DNA from: Spirochaetales bacterium | Lineage (GTDB): Bacteria > Spirochaetota > Spirochaetia > SZUA-6 > DRHE01 | Length of the DNA: 24,413 nucleotides | NCBI GenBank assembly: GCA_016935715.1 | Contig: JAFGQJ010000220.1 | Span: 1 to 24,413, forward strand | Direction of reading: 5' to 3' | Shown here: one piece after another, positions 1 to 8,157 of the stretch | How the letters are laid out: each line of letters starts with the position of its first letter | Position numbering within the stretch: position 1 is the first letter of the stretch | Translations under genes and position numbers: made by a program | The notes under the pieces: model-generated | Databases searched by the model: none | The model's input: only the letters and a program-made list of their open reading frames with translations | Told to the model about the DNA's origin: nothing

Positions 1-867
1 GGATTCCGGGAGCTGGGTTTCGACGGCCTGAAGATCTTTCTGGGCAAGCCGAGCTTCCAGAGCCAGCTGGGGCTCAGGCTGGACGATCCACCCCTGATCG
101 AGGCGTTCAGGCGGGCCGAGAGCCTGGGGATGCCGGTGCTGATCCACGTCGCTGATCCCCTGATCTTCTGGTCCCACCGGAGCGTTCCCGGCTTCGTTCC
201 CCCGGGATGGGAGCAGGCCCTGGCCGACGGGGGCGGAATCCCCTCCTTCGAGGATCTGCAGCAGCAGGCCCTCGAGGTGCTGCGGGCCTGCCCCGATCTG
301 ACGGTCATCTTCCCCCATCTGTTGTTCTTGGCCCAGGACCTGTCCCGGCTGGCGGGGATTCTCGACGCTCATCCGGGGGCTCACCTGGACCTGGCCCCGG
401 GGCTGTACTTCTACCACGAGCTGGACCGGCAGCGGGATGCGGCCCGGGAGTTCTTTGCCCGCTACCGCCGGCGGATCCTCTTCGGGACCGACGCCTTCTG
501 GTTTCCCGAATGGTTCAGCGAGTTCCCCCGGGCGTCGGTGGAGGACAACCTGGCCCGGGGCCGCTGCCTGCTCGACTTCCTCGAAGGGGAGGGCGAGCAG
601 GACAATCCCTTCGTTCCCACCCGGCGGATCCGCAAAACGGTGCGGGGCCTGGGACTGGGAGCGGAGATCATGCGGCGCATCCGCACCGACAACTTCAGGG
701 ATCTCTACCCGGCGGCCCCGCGGCGGATCCAGGCGGATGCTGCCCTGCCGTATCTGGAGGATTTCCTGGAGCGGCTGAGATCCGTGACGGAGGAGGCCGG
801 GATCCTCGAGCTCGCGGCGCAGCTGAAGCGGCGCATGGAACAGCTGCTGAGGGGCGGGATCCGGTGA
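1..867 (+). CDS. Amidohydrolase_2-family metal-dependent hydrolase, possible lactonase (5' end missing)
   Basis: The frame is open from the first base, so the N-terminus lies outside the window; 288 codons plus TGA are visible. The protein looks like a TIM-barrel amidohydrolase of the amidohydrolase_2 type. A His follows a hydrophobic strand (VLIHVADP), a second His sits in IFPHLL, and the late strand RILFGTDAFW carries the conserved GTD aspartate that helps bind metal or activates water. A charged helical tail of roughly 80 residues follows. Family members hydrolyse lactones, decarboxylate aromatic acids or cleave C-N bonds, so the substrate cannot be read from sequence alone. The stop overlaps the start of the next gene (GTGA), which points to coupling with an oxidoreductase and a glycosidase. 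A sugar-lactonase role is an inference from that context. Confidence 0.8.
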   Translation, partial: GFRELGFDGLKIFLGKPSFQSQLGLRLDDPPLIEAFRRAESLGMPVLIHVADPLIFWSHRSVPGFVPPGWEQALADGGGIPSFEDLQQQALEVLRACPDLTVIFPHLLFLAQDLSRLAGILDAHPGAHLDLAPGLYFYHELDRQRDAAREFFARYRRRILFGTDAFWFPEWFSEFPRASVEDNLARGRCLLDFLEGEGEQDNPFVPTRRIRKTVRGLGLGAEIMRRIRTDNFRDLYPAAPRRIQADAALPYLEDFLERLRSVTEEAGILELAAQLKRRMEQLLRGGIR

Positions 868-2003
868 AGGCCGCGGTCGTCGGCCTGGGGATCGGCCACG
901 CCCACTGCGCCGGTTATCTGCAGAGCCCCCATGCGGAGCTGGCCGCGGTCTGCGACCTGATGCCCGGTCGCCTGGCCAGGGTGGGAGGGACCTTCGAAGC
1001 GGGCAGCATGACCGAGCTTCGCCGGCTGTACCCGCAGGAGATCCTGGCGCGCAGGTGGGAGGAGATCGGGGTCAGGACCTTCACCTCCCTGGAGGAGCTG
1101 CTGGAGGATCCGGGCATCGAAATCGTCAGCCTCTGCACGCCGGATCATACCCATGCGGAGCTGGCCGTGCGCATCCTCCGGTCGGGCCGGCATTTGCTGA
1201 TGGAAAAACCCCTGGCCCTCTCCCTGCCCCAGGCGGAGGCGGTGGGCAGGGCCCTGTCCGATTCCGGCAGTGTCCTCGCCGTGGACTACGAGTTCCGGCT
1301 CAACCCTGCCATCCGGCAGCTGCGCCGGCTCATCGAGGAAGGGATCACCGGAGAGGTGGAGGCCTTCACCCTGTACCACTTCCGCCGCCCCTTCAAGAGG
1401 GACAAGTGGCAGAAATGGATCCAGAGGAGGGAGAGCTCCGGGGGCCTGATCGTGGAGGAGACCTCCCACTGGCTCGATCTGCTGCGCTTTCTCACCGGCA
1501 GGGAGGTCGCCAGCCTGAGCTGCAGAACCAACGACCGAATCCATCCGGATTTCGATTTCGAAGACATCGCCTTCATCCAGGGTTCCCTGTCCGCCGGGGG
1601 GATCTTCCAGATCTCCCACGCCCTGAGCGGCTTCGATTTCAGCCTCAACCTCGCGGTGCACGGCAGAAAAGCCACTGCCTGGTGCCACCTGAAGGACAAT
1701 CCGGCCAGCCGCCTGGACGACCTGCAGAGCAGCTACTGCGCCCTGGTGGCCTGGGGGGATTCCAACCGGGGTCCCGAAGCGGCGGATTCCAGAGTCTACG
1801 GCGCGGAGGCCCTGGAGCCGCAGAGCATCAAGGATTTTGCCATGGACTTCGCGCGCTGCATCGCCGAGGGGCGCAGACCGGCAGCCGGCTACGAGGATGC
1901 GCTCAGGGCGCTGGAGCTGGCCCTCGCAGCCCGGGAGGCCGCGGCAGCGGAGGGCTCCGTATCTCTTTCAGCCGGGGGCTCGAACGAGGATTCGCGCCTG
2001 TGA
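864..2003 (+). CDS. Gfo/Idh/MocA-family NAD(P)-dependent oxidoreductase
   Basis: 379 residues, a normal length for the family. The start is GTG at 864, overlapping the previous stop (865-867) and preceded by GAGGGG. The N-terminal Rossmann fold shows VGLGIGHAH, then the dinucleotide-domain strand LCTPDHTHAELA and the hallmark EKPLAL, whose Lys is usually catalytic. The C-terminal substrate domain has DYEFRLNPA and the GGLIVEETSHWLDLLRF helix with the conserved His. Such enzymes oxidise or reduce sugars, inositols or sugar acids with NAD(P). A few branches (GH109, GH188) are NAD-dependent glycosidases, and GH188 acts on sulfoquinovosides. The adjacent YihQ-like GH31 makes a sugar dehydrogenase or glycosidase role plausible, but the substrate is unknown. 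The next gene starts inside its last two codons. Confidence 0.9.
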   Translation: MKAAVVGLGIGHAHCAGYLQSPHAELAAVCDLMPGRLARVGGTFEAGSMTELRRLYPQEILARRWEEIGVRTFTSLEELLEDPGIEIVSLCTPDHTHAELAVRILRSGRHLLMEKPLALSLPQAEAVGRALSDSGSVLAVDYEFRLNPAIRQLRRLIEEGITGEVEAFTLYHFRRPFKRDKWQKWIQRRESSGGLIVEETSHWLDLLRFLTGREVASLSCRTNDRIHPDFDFEDIAFIQGSLSAGGIFQISHALSGFDFSLNLAVHGRKATAWCHLKDNPASRLDDLQSSYCALVAWGDSNRGPEAADSRVYGAEALEPQSIKDFAMDFARCIAEGRRPAAGYEDALRALELALAAREAAAAEGSVSLSAGGSNEDSRL

Positions 2004-3994
2004 TCCGCATCCGGCAACAGGCGGAGGGCTTTTCACTCTCCTTCAAGGATCGGCAGCTGTTCAGCCATTCCCGGGGAAATCCCGCGCTGTCGGTGGGTCG
2101 GGGCCAGGGCCGCTACAGCTCGGTGCGCGGTCACTTCCGGGTCGCCGACGAGGTGCGGGAGCGGATCCGCTGCCGGGACTTCCGGGTTCTGGAGGAATCG
2201 GCCGGCAGGGCGGTGGTGGCCTTTGCCGATCTGGCCCGCCTGGAGTTTACCGAGGAGCAGGGACGGCTGGTCTGCAGGATCGCCGGGCTGGACCCGGTCT
2301 TCAACCGCCTCTGGCTGGAGCTGCACGCCGAGGCGGATGAGGCGATCTACGGCTGCGGGGAGCAGTACTCCCGCCTCAACCTCAGGGGCTGCAGGCTGCC
2401 GATTTGGAGCCAGGAACAGGGCGTGGGACGCGGCCTGGATCCGATCACCCTGGTCGCCCAGATGAGCAGCGGCAGCGGCGGCCACTGGTACAGCAGCTAC
2501 TTCCCCATGGCGCTGTTTCTCTCCTCCCGCAACTGGTACTGCTACTGCGACACTCCCGGCTACTCGGAGTTCGATTTCCGGGACCGGCGGCGTCACCGCC
2601 TGGCCTTCTGGCAGATCCCCGGGAAGCTGGTCTTCGATGTCGGGGAAAGCGCTCCGGCTCTGGTCGGCGCCCTGAGCGGCTTCATGGGCCGGCAGCCGCC
2701 GCTGCCCGGGTGGACCCAAAAGGGGATGTGGCTGGGGGTGCAGGGGGGACCGGAGGTGATCCGGGCGAAGCTGGAACGGGCCCTGCAGGCCGGGGTCAAC
2801 GTGACGGCCCTCTGGGTCCAGGACTGGGTGGGCCGGCGGCTGACCTCCTTCGGCAGCCAGCTGATGTGGAACTGGCGCTACGATGCCGAGCGCTATCCCG
2901 GGCTTCCGGAGCTGATCGAGGAGCTTCACGGCAGGGGCATCCGCTTTCTCGGCTACATCAATCCCTTCCTGGCCGTGGAGCGGGAACTGTACCGGGAGGC
3001 GAGCGCACGGGGGTACTGCGTCAGGAACCAAGCGGGCGGGGATCTGATGGTTACGATCACCGACTTTCCCGCGGCCATGATAGATCTGACGAACCCCGCG
3101 GCCCGGGAGTGGATCAAGGGGATCATCCGGGAGAACATGCTGGGCATCGGGCTGGACGGCTGGATGGCGGACTACGGGGAGTACCTCCCTCCCGGGGCTG
3201 TGCTGCACTCCGGGGAGAGCTGGGAGCGGGTGCACAACAGCTACCCGGTCCTGTGGGCTCAGGCAAACAGGGAGGCGGTGGCCGAGGCCGGGCGGGAGGG
3301 GGACGTGGTCTTCTTCATGCGCGCCGGCTATCACGGCTCCACCCGCCTGTCGCCGGCTTTCTGGGCCGGGGATCAGCTGGTGAGCTGGAGCATCAACGAC
3401 GGCCTGGCCACCGTCATACCGGCGGGGATATCCCTCGGTTTGCAGGGCGGGGCGCATTTTCATTCCGACCTGGGAGGATTCACCACCGTGGCCTGGGTCA
3501 GGCGCAGCAAGGAGCTGTTCCTGCGCTGGGCCGAGCTCGCCGCCTTCACCCCGCAGATGCGCAGCCATGAGGGCAACCGCCCCCAGCGCAACTGGCAGTT
3601 CGATTCGGACCGGGAGACCCTCGAGTTTCTGGCCAGGATGACGCGGGTCTTCGACGGCCTCGAGGCGTACCGGCGGCAGGCCCTGCAGGAGTATCAGGCG
3701 AACGGGCTGGCTCCGATCCGCCATCCCTACCTGCACTACGAGAGCGACCCCCGGCTGCACAAGCTCAAGTACCAGTACCTGCTCGGCAGGGATCTGCTGG
3801 TTGCTCCGGTGATCTCCCCCAGGCGCCGCTACCGCTACGTGTACCTGCCCGAGGACCGCTGGACCCACCTCTGGAGCGGGAAGCCCTGCAAGCCGGGGTG
3901 GCAGCGGGTGGCCGCGCCTCTCGGGGCGCCGCCGGTCTTCTTCAGGGAGGGCTCGCCCTTCGAGGGGGATTTTGCCGCCTTGAGACGACTTTGA
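2000..3994 (+). CDS. GH31 glycosidase, YihQ/sulfoquinovosidase-like with altered sulfonate pocket
   Basis: 664 residues from a GTG start at 2000 that overlaps the TGA of the previous gene; no better start is seen. The whole protein aligns, apparently without gaps across the catalytic core, with my recollection of E. coli YihQ, the retaining alpha-sulfoquinovosidase that frees sulfoquinovose from its glycosides. The nucleophile is D391 in GWMADYGEYLP and the acid/base is D458 in WAGDQ. Q248, Q274 and W290 match YihQ Q262, Q288 and W304. The residue matching R301 is Q287 and the one matching Y508 is F494, so two sulfonate contacts are gone. There is no signal peptide, so it acts in the cytoplasm on an imported glycoside. 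Membership of the YihQ-like GH31 subfamily is nearly certain; activity on sulfoquinovose is doubtful. Confidence 0.88.
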   Translation: MIRIRQQAEGFSLSFKDRQLFSHSRGNPALSVGRGQGRYSSVRGHFRVADEVRERIRCRDFRVLEESAGRAVVAFADLARLEFTEEQGRLVCRIAGLDPVFNRLWLELHAEADEAIYGCGEQYSRLNLRGCRLPIWSQEQGVGRGLDPITLVAQMSSGSGGHWYSSYFPMALFLSSRNWYCYCDTPGYSEFDFRDRRRHRLAFWQIPGKLVFDVGESAPALVGALSGFMGRQPPLPGWTQKGMWLGVQGGPEVIRAKLERALQAGVNVTALWVQDWVGRRLTSFGSQLMWNWRYDAERYPGLPELIEELHGRGIRFLGYINPFLAVERELYREASARGYCVRNQAGGDLMVTITDFPAAMIDLTNPAAREWIKGIIRENMLGIGLDGWMADYGEYLPPGAVLHSGESWERVHNSYPVLWAQANREAVAEAGREGDVVFFMRAGYHGSTRLSPAFWAGDQLVSWSINDGLATVIPAGISLGLQGGAHFHSDLGGFTTVAWVRRSKELFLRWAELAAFTPQMRSHEGNRPQRNWQFDSDRETLEFLARMTRVFDGLEAYRRQALQEYQANGLAPIRHPYLHYESDPRLHKLKYQYLLGRDLLVAPVISPRRRYRYVYLPEDRWTHLWSGKPCKPGWQRVAAPLGAPPVFFREGSPFEGDFAALRRL

Positions 3995-4010
3995 GGCGCC
4001 CGGGCGGGGG

Positions 4011-4118
4011 CACTTCGATCGTTGAATGTATCAGATCATCTTCTCGCACCCCCTGCCTGAGGTCCAACGGCAACAGCAACGGGGTATCCCTGCCCAGGTA
4101 CACCGGCCCTTCAGCCAT
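4011..4118 (-). pseudogene. Remnant of an IS1182-type (DDE) transposase N-terminus
   Basis: Reading the minus strand from ATG at 4118, about 36 codons resemble the conserved start of IS1182-type transposases: a Tyr/Asp-rich lead, then PLLLPLDLR, then an EDDLIH segment where intact proteins have LLPPDLR...PEDHLVHF. The match ends at about 4011, only 16 bp from the stop of the glycosidase, and no DDE domain follows. A stop codon lies three codons upstream of the ATG. This looks like the truncated 5' end of an old insertion. The rest of the 3995-4246 spacer holds only a 25-codon open stretch (4188-4111, minus) that I do not recognise. Confidence 0.45.
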
Positions 4119-4246
4119 GGGTGATCATGATATAGCCGCCCAATTCGTTCACCATCCTCTTGGCGTGGTCGAAGTCGTGGGAATTCATCCCAGCCTGGTC
4201 ACGAGGCGGGAGCGCGAAACGGGGTATCGAAGGCAAGGAGCAAGGC

Positions 4247-5893
4247 TCAGTACAAACCCAGGGCGCAGCCGTCTCCGCGCGGATCGCTTCCTCCCCAATA
4301 CACGCCGTCGGGATCGCGAACTATGATCTGCCCGAGGCCGAAAGTCTTCCGCTCCAGAGCCGACAGGACCTTGAGCCGGTGACCGCGACGCTTCATTCCC
4401 TCTCTCAGATCCTCACTCAGGCTGTCTTCGACCAGCAAATCACCGTCCGGACTACCCTGCTCCAGCTGGAATCGCCCCCGATCCAAGGCTGCCTGCGGAT
4501 CCAGACCATCGTCGATCAGGGCGGAGAGAATCTGCAGGTGTCCCTGGGGCTGCATCATTCCCCCCATTACTCCGAAGGCCGAGTGAAGCAAGCCCGTGCC
4601 GGCATCGGTGGAGAGTCCGGGGATAATGGTGTGATACGGGCGTTTTCCCGGTTCGAGACAATTGGGATGCCCCGATTCCAGCACGAATCCATAGCCGCGA
4701 TTCTGCAGCGAGTATCCACAGCCTTCCGGCACGATTCCCGTTCCGAAACCGAGGTAATTGCTGTTGATAAAGGAACAGGCATTACCCTCCGTATCCACCA
4801 CGCAAAAATAGACGGTATCTCCGCCCGCTGAAGCAAAGGATGCAGGATCCCCGCAAAGCGGTGATTCCGCCGCTCGCTTCATGGAAATGGTTTTTGCCCG
4901 CAGCTCGGCGTACTCCTCCGAAAGAAGCCCGGACAAGGGGACATCGGTAAATTCCGGGTCCCCGATGTAGCTCCCGGCATCCGCGAAGGCCAGGCGCATG
5001 GCCTCTACCAGCAGATGGAAACGGTCCGTCCCGCCGGCAGGGAGCCCGTCAAAATCCGACATCTTCAGGATATTGAGGGCCAGGAGAGCAGCCAGCCCGT
5101 GCCCGCTGGGCGGGCATTCCCAAACGTGACAGCCCCGGTACTCGATCCGGATCGGATCCACCCAGTTAGACTCGTGTTCGCCCAGATCGGACATGTTAAT
5201 CATCCCTCCGGCTTCTCTTACGGCGGCAACTATCCTTTCGGCGATCTCTCCGCTGTAGAAAGACTCCCTTCCCCGTTCGGCGAGGGTCCGCAGGGTTCGG
5301 GCGAGGTTGGGCAGCCGCATTACCTCCCCCGGGCGGGGTCCCCGGCCGTCTATCATCAGCTCCCCCCCGTGGCGGTGCCTGCTCAACGTCCGACGTGCCC
5401 TTTCCTCCCACCAGCCGGCCGTTAGAGGGCTGACGGGAAATCCCCTCTCCGCAATCTCGATCGCCGGTTGCAGGATATCGGCGATCGGCAGACGCCCCCA
5501 TCGCTTGTGGGCGTCCATCCATGCGGCAGGAGCGCCGGGCACAGTGACCGTGTACGGGTGATAGGGAGGCAGGCGATCGACGAACCCCGCGCTACGGGCC
5601 ATCTCGGCCGTTAAAGCCCGGGGCGAGCGGCCGGAGCCGTCAAGGGCTTCGACGCTTCTCCTTTCGGAGCAGTAGTACAGAACGAAGCAATCCCCCCCGA
5701 GTCCGGTGGAGCAGGGTTGAGTGACCTGAAGCACCGCAGCCGCGGCAACGGCCGCGTCCGCCGCGCTGCCTCCCCCTTTCAGGATGTCGACACCCGTCAG
5801 AGTCGCTATGGGCTGGCTGGTAGCCACCAGACCCCGGGTCGAAACAACCGGCGAGCGGCGGGAGATGAATTGTTCAGAGGATAGCAGGTTCAT
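4247..5893 (-). CDS. Gamma-glutamyltransferase/acylase-family Ntn hydrolase 1
   Basis: 548 residues from ATG at 5893. The frame continues to a GTG at 6007, but family similarity starts at about residue 15, and the longer start would run nearly into the divergent promoter. AGGGGG lies 13 nt upstream of the chosen ATG. The family makes a proprotein that cuts itself; the new N-terminal Thr is the nucleophile, here T360 in GGDTVYFCVVD. Supporting motifs are TGLGGDCF near residue 65, EALDGSGRSP near 85 and the GGMMQPQGH oxyanion loop near 444. Classical GGTs have an REMAP-like segment whose Arg holds the gamma-glutamyl carboxylate. This protein has GSGRSP instead, as in acylase or oxamate-amidohydrolase-like relatives, so the substrate may be another amide. 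No clear signal peptide is visible. It is divergent from the importer ATPase genes. Confidence 0.88.
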   Translation of the reverse strand: MNLLSSEQFISRRSPVVSTRGLVATSQPIATLTGVDILKGGGSAADAAVAAAAVLQVTQPCSTGLGGDCFVLYYCSERRSVEALDGSGRSPRALTAEMARSAGFVDRLPPYHPYTVTVPGAPAAWMDAHKRWGRLPIADILQPAIEIAERGFPVSPLTAGWWEERARRTLSRHRHGGELMIDGRGPRPGEVMRLPNLARTLRTLAERGRESFYSGEIAERIVAAVREAGGMINMSDLGEHESNWVDPIRIEYRGCHVWECPPSGHGLAALLALNILKMSDFDGLPAGGTDRFHLLVEAMRLAFADAGSYIGDPEFTDVPLSGLLSEEYAELRAKTISMKRAAESPLCGDPASFASAGGDTVYFCVVDTEGNACSFINSNYLGFGTGIVPEGCGYSLQNRGYGFVLESGHPNCLEPGKRPYHTIIPGLSTDAGTGLLHSAFGVMGGMMQPQGHLQILSALIDDGLDPQAALDRGRFQLEQGSPDGDLLVEDSLSEDLREGMKRRGHRLKVLSALERKTFGLGQIIVRDPDGVYWGGSDPRGDGCALGLY

Positions 5894-6016
5894 GAGTGTT
5901 TTCAGGCCCCCTTGGGTGTTATCAGAGGTTTTGGAGCAAGATGGCGGCTCCTGGTCCGAGAGTATCGCACCCTCTGCCCTCGCTTCAAGTATCTCGTGGG
6001 TTTTCACGCCCCGCCG

Positions 6017-6045
6017 TTGTCAGTTCACGGAACCTCCGCTATAAT
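6017..6045 (+). promoter_or_regulatory. Sigma70-type promoter for the importer ATPase genes
   Basis: TTGTCA (6017-6022), a 17-bp spacer, then a perfect TATAAT (6040-6045). Transcription would start near 6052, about 48 nt before the GTG of the first ATPase gene. This is among the strongest-looking promoters in the window. Confidence 0.75.
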
Positions 6046-6099
6046 GACAGCCCCGGATCACGGGACACAACAGGAAACTTTGGGAGATAACGAGCCGAA

Positions 6100-7092
6100 G
6101 TGCCGCTACTTGACGTTCAGGATCTGAAAGTAAGTTTTTTTACCGAACCCGGTGAAACCCGGGTTGTGGACGGCGTGAGTTTCAACATTGAGCCGGAACG
6201 CACGCTGGGGGTTGTCGGTGAGAGTGGCTGCGGTAAATCCGTCACCGCCCTGGCAGTCATGGGTTTACTGGAACGGCCGGGCAGAATCGTAAGCGGACGG
6301 ATTCTTTATCGCAGCCGCGACCGCACAGTAGATCTTACGCGCCTGCCTCCCAGAGGCCAGGAGATGCGCAGCATCCGGGGGAACGAAATCTCGATGATTT
6401 TTCAGGAACCGATGACCTCACTCAATCCGGCGCAAACCATCGGGACTCAGATCAAGGAAGCTATAATCACGCATCAAGATCTTGGCCACAAAGGAGCAAG
6501 GGAAAAAGCCATTCACATGCTGCGGGCCGTCGGCATCCCGGCCCCTGCGAAACGAATAGACGAGTATCCCCATCAACTCTCCGGAGGCATGCGTCAGAGA
6601 GTCATGATTGCAATGGCCCTGTCCTGCAATCCGTCGCTTCTGATTGCCGATGAACCGACCACCGCGCTGGACGTAACCATACAGGCTCAGGTATTGGAGC
6701 TGATCGAAGAGCTTAGAAAAGAATTCCGGACCGCGATTCTTTTCATCACTCATAACCTGGGTGTGGTTGCCCGGGAGGCGGACGACGTGCTGGTGATGTA
6801 TCTCGGCAGGGTCGTAGAGTTGGCTCCAACACGGGAGATATTCCGGCACCCCGGGCACCCCTATACGAAGGGGCTTCTGGTCTCCATGCCGTCCCTGACG
6901 GTCAGGGAAAAACACCGTCTGGTCCCGATTGAAGGCGTTGTTCCGGATCCGACGGACATTCCCGGGGGTTGTGTATTCCATCCGCGTTGCCCCCACGCGA
7001 TGAAGATATGCCGGTCAGAAATCCCGGTGCTCAGAGAAATAGCCCCGGGACACTCCGTATCCTGCTGGCTCCAGGAGGGGGTGCGGTCCTGA
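6100..7092 (+). CDS. dppD: Oligopeptide/dipeptide ABC importer ATPase, OppD/DppD type
   Basis: 330 residues from GTG at 6100, with GGGAG at 6082-6086. It is one of two ATPases that power peptide import at the inner membrane. Walker A is GESGCGKS (40-47), the Q-loop is near 102, the ABC signature LSGGM is at 160-164 and Walker B is LLIADEP (180-186). The C-terminal segment that marks the Opp/Dpp/Nik group is present, with CVFHPRCPHAMKIC. In some members this region binds an Fe-S cluster through four Cys. The stop overlaps the ATG of the partner ATPase (TGATG). The binding protein and permeases lie 4-8 kb away on the other strand, so full assembly needs both transcription units. Confidence 0.93.
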   Translation: MPLLDVQDLKVSFFTEPGETRVVDGVSFNIEPERTLGVVGESGCGKSVTALAVMGLLERPGRIVSGRILYRSRDRTVDLTRLPPRGQEMRSIRGNEISMIFQEPMTSLNPAQTIGTQIKEAIITHQDLGHKGAREKAIHMLRAVGIPAPAKRIDEYPHQLSGGMRQRVMIAMALSCNPSLLIADEPTTALDVTIQAQVLELIEELRKEFRTAILFITHNLGVVAREADDVLVMYLGRVVELAPTREIFRHPGHPYTKGLLVSMPSLTVREKHRLVPIEGVVPDPTDIPGGCVFHPRCPHAMKICRSEIPVLREIAPGHSVSCWLQEGVRS

Positions 7093-8141
7093 TGTCTTCC
7101 TTGTCTGAGCGAAATGTGCTGCTGGAAACAGAGAATCTCCGCAAATACTTCCCGGTGCGCCGGGGATTGCTCAGACGAGCGGTAGCCCAGGTCAGGGCCG
7201 TCGACGACGTGAACCTGTCTATCACCGATGGTGAGACCCTGGGACTCGTTGGAGAAAGCGGGTGCGGAAAAACCACTACGGGAAGGCTGCTCATGCGCCT
7301 GCTGGAGCCTACCTCCGGCTCCATCCGCTTCCGCAGCTCCAGGCTCGCTGCCACGGGACAGCCGGTCAGGGAGGTGGACTTGACCGCGGCTTCCCCCGAA
7401 ATGCTGCAGTTGCTGCGCACGGAGATGCAGATCATCTTCCAGGATCCCTTCTCGTCTCTCAACCCGAGGATGCGGGTTGGGACGATCGTGGGAGAACCTT
7501 TACTGGTTCACGGGGTATGCCGGGGAAGCGAGCTGCAGGATCGTGTGCGGATGCTTCTGGAAGCTGTGGGGCTGAAACCGGAACATGTACAGCGATATCC
7601 CCACGAGTTTTCCGGCGGTCAGCGTCAGCGGATCGGTATCGCCCGTGCACTGGCTCTGGAACCGCGATTGGTGGTGGCTGACGAGCCGGTCTCCGCCCTG
7701 GATGTATCAATCCAGGCTCAGGTCATAAACCTGCTCGAAGACTTGCAGGGACGGTTCGGCCTCACCTACCTGTTCATCGCCCACGACCTGTCGGTTGTTC
7801 GACACATCAGCCGGCGCATCGGGGTGATGTACCTGGGGAAAGTGGTGGAGCTGGCTCCTTCGGAGGAACTTTTCGCCGATCCGAAACATCCATATACCGA
7901 AGCCCTCATATCTGCGATCCCGATTCCCGACCCGGATTTCCAAATTGAGCGCATCGTGCTGCAGGGAGACGTTCCCACCCCGATCGATCCGCCCGCCGGA
8001 TGCCCCTTTCACCCCCGCTGCGCTTATGCCCTGGGGGTGTGCGCAAACGAGGTGCCTCAGTATCGTGCCGTGGGGGAGGAACATTTCGTGAGCTGTCATC
8101 GAGCGGAGGAGCTTCGGCTCCGGGCCATTCGCACTTCCTGA
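7092..8141 (+). CDS. dppF: Oligopeptide/dipeptide ABC importer ATPase, OppF/DppF type
   Basis: 349 residues from ATG at 7092, which shares a base with the stop of the preceding gene. Walker A is GESGCGKT (54-61), the signature is FSGGQRQRIGIARAL, Walker B is VVADEPVSALD, and the C-terminal Opp/Dpp-type segment reads CPFHPRCAYALGVC. It should form the ATPase heterodimer with the upstream protein and couple ATP hydrolysis to peptide uptake. The N-terminal KYFPVRRGLLRR stretch is typical of the F subunit. The gene ends 16 bp from the end of the convergent M24 peptidase-like gene, and no clear intrinsic terminator is visible between them. Confidence 0.93.
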   Translation: MSSLSERNVLLETENLRKYFPVRRGLLRRAVAQVRAVDDVNLSITDGETLGLVGESGCGKTTTGRLLMRLLEPTSGSIRFRSSRLAATGQPVREVDLTAASPEMLQLLRTEMQIIFQDPFSSLNPRMRVGTIVGEPLLVHGVCRGSELQDRVRMLLEAVGLKPEHVQRYPHEFSGGQRQRIGIARALALEPRLVVADEPVSALDVSIQAQVINLLEDLQGRFGLTYLFIAHDLSVVRHISRRIGVMYLGKVVELAPSEELFADPKHPYTEALISAIPIPDPDFQIERIVLQGDVPTPIDPPAGCPFHPRCAYALGVCANEVPQYRAVGEEHFVSCHRAEELRLRAIRTS

Positions 8142-8157
8142 TGCCGGGATATCCGAC

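Noticed and set aside
705..1688. A 327-codon minus-strand frame opposite the oxidoreductase
   Set aside because: No recognisable motif and complete overlap with a gene carrying clear Gfo/Idh/MocA signatures.
2033..3868. A 611-codon open frame on the minus strand opposite the GH31 gene
   Set aside because: Pro/Gln/Ala-rich composition, no family motif, and it is exactly antisense to a strongly supported GH31 gene. Long shadow frames are expected in GC-rich DNA.
3995..4010. GC-rich palindrome just after the GH31 stop, considered as a terminator
   Set aside because: GCCCGGGC has no loop or T-run, so it does not meet the form of an intrinsic terminator.
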